A DNA stretch of 9,951 nucleotides, taken from NCBI GenBank assembly GCA_002353885.1, contig DEKO01000159.1, forward strand, positions 1 to 9,951, read 5' to 3'. Source of the stretch: Porphyromonadaceae bacterium UBA2720. GTDB taxonomy: Bacteria > Bacteroidota > Bacteroidia > Bacteroidales > Muribaculaceae. Positions 6,601-9,951 of this stretch are shown piece after piece. The notes under the pieces were generated by a model. It made no database searches. It was given only the letters and a program-made list of their open reading frames with translations, and was not told the DNA's origin. Each line of letters starts with the position of its first letter. Position 1 is the stretch's first letter. A program made the translations under genes and the position numbers.

Positions 6601-8992
6601 CGAATATGCGTTTCGCGGTTGCACCGGGCTGGAAACTGAGGTGGATGTGCCCGAGAGTGTTGCCGAGATTGGCAACTTCGCCTTCTTTGACTGTCACCAA
6701 CTGCCGAGCATCTTCTTGAACCGCCAGACGGCCACGACACTGGGTATTACTCTCATCAATTCCATAGATGATAATACACTGATATATGTGCCGCTGAAGC
6801 AGTACAACAAAACGGCCCGCTCCGCCCAGATATGGACCCAAGACGGCTCGTCGCGAGACTGGGTGTTGCCTTACCTCAAGCCCACCACCGCTTGGTCGGC
6901 CATCTCGGTTCCCGCCAAGAATGGCATCCAATTGCCCTCTACAGGCGACTTCTACACCGTTCCTGCCTATAATGCGTCCACTCATACGGTTATGCGCAGT
7001 AAGTTGTCCAACACCGCAACCATTGCCGATGGCACTGCCATGCTTTTCAATGGCACCGTGGGACAAATCTACAAGTTCTTGCCACTGCCCCAAGGCGCAA
7101 CTCCCTCCACTTACAGCAACAACCACTTGATGGGTGTCCCTGCCGACAATGATTATGTGAGTTACAACGGAGGCAGTAGCCTCTGGTACTACACCTTCGA
7201 TGGCACCAAATTCAACAAAGCCACATCGGCTATCAGCGTCTCCAGCGGCGATGCATGCCTGCGCCTGCAGAGCAGCGATGGCGCGACATCATCGACCACC
7301 CCAGTCTATATTGACGAGAACGACATGGTGACCTACGACCTGTGGATTAACGGCACGCAGGTGACCAGTGAGAATGCCGGCAACCTGAGCGTGATTGACG
7401 GTGTGACAGGCACGGTGGCCTACAATGCGACCACCAACACCCTGACATTGCAGGATGCCAACCTTACCACCGACCAAGCCGTCAACAACATCCGCAACGA
7501 GATTGAGGGGCTGAAGGTCAATGTTGTGGGCACCAACACGCTTGCCGTGACATCGGGTGCATCAAACTCAATCCACGCCGAAAAGCCGATGACCATCACC
7601 GGGTCGGGTACGCTCACCGCCGGCGCCACCGGCGGCGCCGGCTGCTACACGAAAGAGACATTGACCATTCAAGACGGTGTACAAGCCAATTTCACCGGAG
7701 CATATGGTATCAATTGTTACGGTTTTTCCAGTACGACCAAGTTGGTGGTGAGTGGCGCGCAAACCCGGGTGACCGCCAATGGCACTTCAGCCTCGATGCA
7801 ATACACGCGAGCGATACTGAACGACGGCCTGGCCATCACGCAACCGGCAGGGGCAACCTTCGACAGCAACGGCACAGTGGTCGACGCCAGCGGCAATACG
7901 ATCAGCCGCCAGGATGTGGTCATCAGTATGCCGGTGTCGCGCGGCTTCAAGTACATGGGACTGTGGTATGAGGAGATTAGTGGTACGAGCGGTGTCACAC
8001 TCATCGCGCCGCAAGGTGTTACTACTTACTCGGGCAATGTGGTGATTCCGCCGGCATTCAACTATATGGGCACCGTGTATGAGGTGCGCGCTATCGAGGC
8101 AAACGCCTTCACCGGAACCGCTGTCACCAGTGTGGAGGTGCCATCGACGGTCAAGACCATCGGCGACGGGGTCTTCTATGGCGCCACGTCGCTGAGCACA
8201 CTGATCTTTGCTACCGAAGATATGCCCAACAAGCTCACGCTGGGCGAGGAGTTTGTCGGCAACAATGCTTCCGACTTTAAGTTCTATGTGTTCAACCCTT
8301 GCCTGCTGGCATGGACCGAGAGGTATGACTATAACTTCCTGCCTTGGGTGATAACCAAGGACAACGGCTTCTTGAGCTTTGCCAGTTCGCAGGGTGTCAC
8401 CCTGCCCCAGGGGCTGACCGCCTACCGCGTGACGGGATACAACAGCGGCAGCCGTATGGCCACCACCACACGATTGACGAGCAACATCATTCCCGAGCGC
8501 ACAGGCCTAGTGCTGAAAGGGCAACCCGCCACGCGCTATCTGCTGCAAGCGGCATCGTCGGCACCGGCTGTGGGCGACAACATGCTGCTGCCTCTGATTG
8601 GTATCGAGGATATCCCTTACGCCCCCTTCGCCACTAATCCCGACGACAGCAAGATTTATTTCTTGGGAGGCAGCTGCGAGCAGTGGAATTTGTTTGCCAA
8701 CGATGTCAACCTCTTTATGACGCTTAACACCGGTCAAGCCTATCTGGCGGTTGACAAGAGCCTGCTGGGCGGTGACTACACCAGTCCGGTGCAGCTCGAT
8801 CTGTGGAGCGCTGTGCCCGGCGATGTTGATGGCAGCGGCACGGTGGATGTGGCCGATGTCAACATCCTGGTCAACATTATGCTGGGCAAGGACAACGCCA
8901 GCAACTATCCTAACGCCAATGTCGACGGCCAGGGTGGCATCGATGTGGCTGACGTCAACATGGTGGTCAACATCATGCTGGGCAAGCAGTAG
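3674..8992 (+). CDS. Giant secreted BspA-like leucine-rich-repeat protein with C-terminal dockerin-like domain
   Basis: A 1772-residue exported protein. The signal peptide (residues 1-19) has a K-K-K start, a hydrophobic core and an A-S-A cleavage site, with no lipobox cysteine. LRR_5 (BspA/TpLRR) blocks lie at about 70-125, 280-370, 433-486, 628-802, 931-1016 and 1469-1512, recognisable by IPSSVTSI-, PYGVKTIG- and IG-x2-AF-type repeats. Several blocks end in a cap such as HVPLWRTNYY (511-520), YVPYEYLSAY (835-844) or YVPLKQYNKT (1038-1047). Related beta-rich segments lie at about 1070-1200 and 1560-1700. A Thr/Asn-rich region (1220-1415) resembles bacterial beta-helix or carbohydrate-binding domains. 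Residues 1716-1772 are dockerin-like. There is no type IX secretion C-terminal domain or LPXTG motif, so how it is held at the surface is unclear. BspA-type proteins are adhesins binding host proteins or other bacteria; that role here is inferred. The start is supported by the signal peptide and the AT-rich AATTAACCAAT leader. Confidence 0.93.
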   Translation: MKKKLLTLLFAMVAMAASAFDYGDFQYNVQADGTATIFGFKSGYTGSPTSITIPGYCFDSSTQKYYKVKTIGPNAFNGKTSIQRVTIQYGVEDIHQYAFNGCTSLNTVDLPSSIKSLANGVFYNAPITWINCAAETMPTLTSNAFQGLGTVSGTRYWTCATPDGMTAANAVSLITSNFTVQRSPTAADFHSHVMGSSSTNNLYDVYLNVTQGWDPATQTYGKLKLLGADARSSATNKTLKIGINQSYSQGLGNFYVTRIDKSMRYRCSTIETLDMSSTNKIDTIDADAFYGSTALTKAIVSAKVIGYTAFYNCKNLTTLQLYGSSESSQGVQQLGPFCFAGTGVSSVYIPSSVTSYSQGAFAYCGNLTQFTVSSSNNYFAADANSPNCLYNKAKTTLCQMGGGTKPAVMQDLSSSLPNTLTYLMHYCMAGAKLTIVDVPYGVKTIGNNVFYNMAYVQTIRIPSSVTSINANTFGGLSTTTLKHLYINLKTLPSGLQSGSALTSWAGGVTLHVPLWRTNYYTTGSWWSGGWSSKISSVVEDSYDFTYGKVATGTYIDYMLYYTVNSASPYTDTYVQSAAADGQLTVVRAYLGSTGNFNGTITFRDTETHRGKTYITTEVQREVFRDQTAITQVTGGKGIKKIGALAFAGLTGCSGGFWIPNPVEFGDSSLFRCSTPNITLGKRLTTIGKDAFRSTAVKQVIMPNSVTKIGSRFLAGSTQLDSLRLSPNITEIPATGLAWVNCRYIIIPYGVKKIGAQAFMSDEYGNGLSEPVHENIVVIPSSVTTIASNAFQYARHLDAIFLNVPYGVFSSTRADWCRRVNTNADNAYDWDNHLLYVPYEYLSAYRGDAGIKAVFDEDTWVRAGSFDFYRGSDLWTTPYRMTVLNASSKTAKYVHNGNAKVTSGSTTGFRTTEKDNMSYDNITQYQSTEYTMTEIGDGCMDATTHYAIVGVDGNNFEEHQGENFRQLTIPNTITRIGEYAFRGCTGLETEVDVPESVAEIGNFAFFDCHQLPSIFLNRQTATTLGITLINSIDDNTLIYVPLKQYNKTARSAQIWTQDGSSRDWVLPYLKPTTAWSAISVPAKNGIQLPSTGDFYTVPAYNASTHTVMRSKLSNTATIADGTAMLFNGTVGQIYKFLPLPQGATPSTYSNNHLMGVPADNDYVSYNGGSSLWYYTFDGTKFNKATSAISVSSGDACLRLQSSDGATSSTTPVYIDENDMVTYDLWINGTQVTSENAGNLSVIDGVTGTVAYNATTNTLTLQDANLTTDQAVNNIRNEIEGLKVNVVGTNTLAVTSGASNSIHAEKPMTITGSGTLTAGATGGAGCYTKETLTIQDGVQANFTGAYGINCYGFSSTTKLVVSGAQTRVTANGTSASMQYTRAILNDGLAITQPAGATFDSNGTVVDASGNTISRQDVVISMPVSRGFKYMGLWYEEISGTSGVTLIAPQGVTTYSGNVVIPPAFNYMGTVYEVRAIEANAFTGTAVTSVEVPSTVKTIGDGVFYGATSLSTLIFATEDMPNKLTLGEEFVGNNASDFKFYVFNPCLLAWTERYDYNFLPWVITKDNGFLSFASSQGVTLPQGLTAYRVTGYNSGSRMATTTRLTSNIIPERTGLVLKGQPATRYLLQAASSAPAVGDNMLLPLIGIEDIPYAPFATNPDDSKIYFLGGSCEQWNLFANDVNLFMTLNTGQAYLAVDKSLLGGDYTSPVQLDLWSAVPGDVDGSGTVDVADVNILVNIMLGKDNASNYPNANVDGQGGIDVADVNMVVNIMLGKQ
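8819..8989 (+). other. Dockerin-like double Ca2+-loop domain (residues 1716-1772 of the LRR protein)
   Basis: Two near-identical EF-hand-like loops are visible. Loop 1 is DVDGSGTVDVAD (1717-1728) and loop 2 is NVDGQGGIDVAD (1749-1760). Positions 1, 3, 5, 9 and 12 are D,D,S,D,D and N,D,Q,D,D, all suitable calcium ligands. Each loop is followed by a VN-x-x-VNIMLGK helix, giving the duplicated two-fold symmetry of type I dockerins. In cellulosomes dockerins bind cohesins. In Bacteroidales similar tails occur on many secreted proteins without a known cohesin partner. No cohesin is encoded in the window. Confidence 0.85.
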
Positions 8993-9003
8993 GTCGATGA
9001 CAA

Positions 9004-9138
9004 GTAGTTAAGGAGTTAAGGAGTTAAGGAGTTAAATGTAGTTAAGACGTTACCTGATTAGCGAATAGCGAACAAAAAGACTATCGTCTTAACTCCTTAA
9101 CTCCTTTAACTCCATAACTACTTAACTCCTTTAACTAC
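9004..9138. repeat. Long imperfect inverted repeat built from AGTTAA octamers
   Basis: The left arm (9004-9049) is GTAGTTAA, three tandem GGAGTTAA copies (9012-9035), then GTAGTTAAGACG. The right arm (9085-9138) is the reverse-complement type: CGTCTTAACTCC, further TTAACTCC copies with one-base insertions, and TTAACTAC at the end. The arms enclose a 35-nt loop containing AGCGAAT/AGCGAAC (9060-9073). RNA from this region could fold into a long hairpin. No T-run follows, so it is not a standard intrinsic terminator. It occupies most of the 184 bp between the LRR gene and the next gene. Confidence 0.8.
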
Positions 9139-9176
9139 CGAAAAGTAGATACTTACGAAATTAAACACTGACAACT

Positions 9177-9809
9177 ATGCGTAAAATTCAGTTATTCAAC
9201 ATTCTAGGCAAGGCTAGCATCTGCGTCGCATTGGCATTCATCTGCCTCGGTGCAGCCGGGCAGGAGCTGATTGACATGTCAAAGATTTCGGTCCTGTGCG
9301 ACCAAATCAACACTTACAAACTCAAGAAAGTGCTGCCTGACGGCTATGTCTATGACACCAGTGGCGATGGCGGCGAGATAGTGCTCACGCGCGACAAGGA
9401 TAACCACAACCGCTACACGTCGAGGTATCCGCAGTCACCTTACATGACGGGATGCGACTATGAGGTGAAGCGACTCGGCAAGACGGTGGCTCTGTTTGGT
9501 TATCTGGGCCACTATCAGGGCGATCACCCTTATGTGCTGCTTTTCGCTGCCGATAGCCATGAGAAATATTGCGAGCAGTGGCAAAAGCGAATGCAAGGGG
9601 GCATCGAGCATTGTGAGTGGCTCTTCAGTGTACCCATCGATGACAACTTCTTCATGGAGATTGACATTAACCAGCTGCAGCGGATGCTCTCGATGCTTGA
9701 GCAATCCAAGCAGCACGACGCGTTGGTCAGTTTCAATATCACAAAACTTAACCAACTCATCGAGCAATACTACGAAATGGAGGAGGCCGACGACTGCGAA
9801 GCAGACTAG
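9177..9809 (+). CDS. Small exported protein of unknown function
   Basis: A 210-residue protein that I do not recognise. Residues 1-28 look like a signal peptide: MRKIQ start, hydrophobic core (about 12-27), plausible cleavage at AAG|QE (28/29). C23 lies in the hydrophobic core but is not in a convincing lipobox. The mature part is mixed alpha/beta in character, with a repeated-looking acidic segment (DTSGDGGEIVLTRDKD, 60-75) and a Cys/His/Trp-rich segment (YCEQWQ and EHCEWLF, 131-150). A likely helical, Gln/Leu-rich C-terminal part (164-200) ends in an acidic tail. Mature cysteines at 41, 93, 132, 146 and 207 could form disulfides in the periplasm. It lies 184 bp after the LRR gene, across the inverted repeat, with no recognisable promoter of its own. 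Co-expression with the LRR gene is possible but unproven. The ATG at 9177 is supported by the signal peptide that follows. Confidence 0.8.
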   Translation: MRKIQLFNILGKASICVALAFICLGAAGQELIDMSKISVLCDQINTYKLKKVLPDGYVYDTSGDGGEIVLTRDKDNHNRYTSRYPQSPYMTGCDYEVKRLGKTVALFGYLGHYQGDHPYVLLFAADSHEKYCEQWQKRMQGGIEHCEWLFSVPIDDNFFMEIDINQLQRMLSMLEQSKQHDALVSFNITKLNQLIEQYYEMEEADDCEAD

Positions 9810-9845
9810 CCATAACGAACATAAATTGGCCCAAAAATAAGTACT

Positions 9846-9881
9846 GTTACCCCGTTCCTCCTCTGGGAGGAACGGGGTAAC
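9846..9881. terminator. Perfect 16-bp hairpin after the 210-residue protein gene
   Basis: GTTACCCCGTTCCTCC (9846-9861) pairs without mismatch with 9866-9881 around a TCTG loop. It begins 36 bp after the stop codon. No T-run follows on the + strand (ACATTATCTCC). On the - strand an offset TTATTTTT follows after AGTAC, so it would serve slightly better as a terminator for a convergent gene. It may instead act as a 3'-end stabilising structure or be a dispersed palindrome. Confidence 0.55.
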
Positions 9882-9951
9882 ACATTATCTCCTGATATAA
9901 ATCACGCCAAATTCACGTTAGATAGCTCTACCCGTTGGCGGAACCACGAAG

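Noticed and set aside
9832..9839. TATTTTTG on the minus strand as a promoter -7 box
   Set aside because: There is no TTTG at the right spacing and it would drive transcription back into the 210-residue gene.
9902..9949. Possible C-terminus of a convergent minus-strand gene (…SNVNLA, stop at 9902-9904)
   Set aside because: Only 15 codons fall within the window and other frames are equally open over so short a distance. Position after a hairpin is suggestive but not enough.

Overview
The window looks like a chromosomal stretch from a Bacteroidales bacterium, most likely a gut or oral Prevotellaceae- or Muribaculaceae-like commensal. The evidence is the promoter style (a TTTG box about 19 bp from TAnnTTTG), A/T-rich start regions without Shine-Dalgarno sequences, a giant secreted BspA-type leucine-rich-repeat protein, and intergenic AGTTAA microsatellites. 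The assignment is by style only; no rRNA or taxonomic marker gene is present. All confident genes lie on the + strand.

Layout. (1) Positions 1-165 hold the last 54 codons of a GGGtGRT-family protein, followed by an AGTTAAT microsatellite and a clear intrinsic terminator (226-256). (2) A regulatory stretch carries two copies of a GCTAGC-centred palindrome exactly 20 bp apart, next to a well-formed Bacteroidetes promoter (419-449). It drives hppA (531-2954), a membrane-bound ion-pumping pyrophosphatase with altered signature motifs and its own terminator (2977-3019). (3) A 719-bp gene-free stretch (2955-3673) has two halves. The GC-rich half contains a cluster of GTAG-footed hairpins resembling REP/BIME elements, with an unrelated widespread hairpin repeat between them. 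The AT-rich half contains 21-bp tandem repeats, a 22-bp-spaced repeat pair and a promoter-like box. (4) A 1772-residue secreted protein (3674-8992) is built from repeated LRR_5 blocks and caps and a beta-rich domain, and ends in a dockerin-like double calcium loop. (5) A long imperfect inverted repeat made of GGAGTTAA octamers (9004-9138) is followed by a 210-residue secreted orphan protein (9177-9809) and a perfect 16-bp hairpin (9846-9881).

The genes do not look like one pathway. Terminators separate the first two, and hppA (energy conservation from pyrophosphate at the inner membrane) is functionally unrelated to the secreted LRR protein. The LRR gene and the downstream orphan could share a transcript or a surface role: both encode exported proteins and no promoter is visible between them. 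The inverted repeat between them could equally well separate or attenuate their expression. The most interesting items are the divergent catalytic motifs of the pyrophosphatase, the phased operator-like palindromes in front of it, the GTAG-hairpin element, and the modular LRR-dockerin protein.
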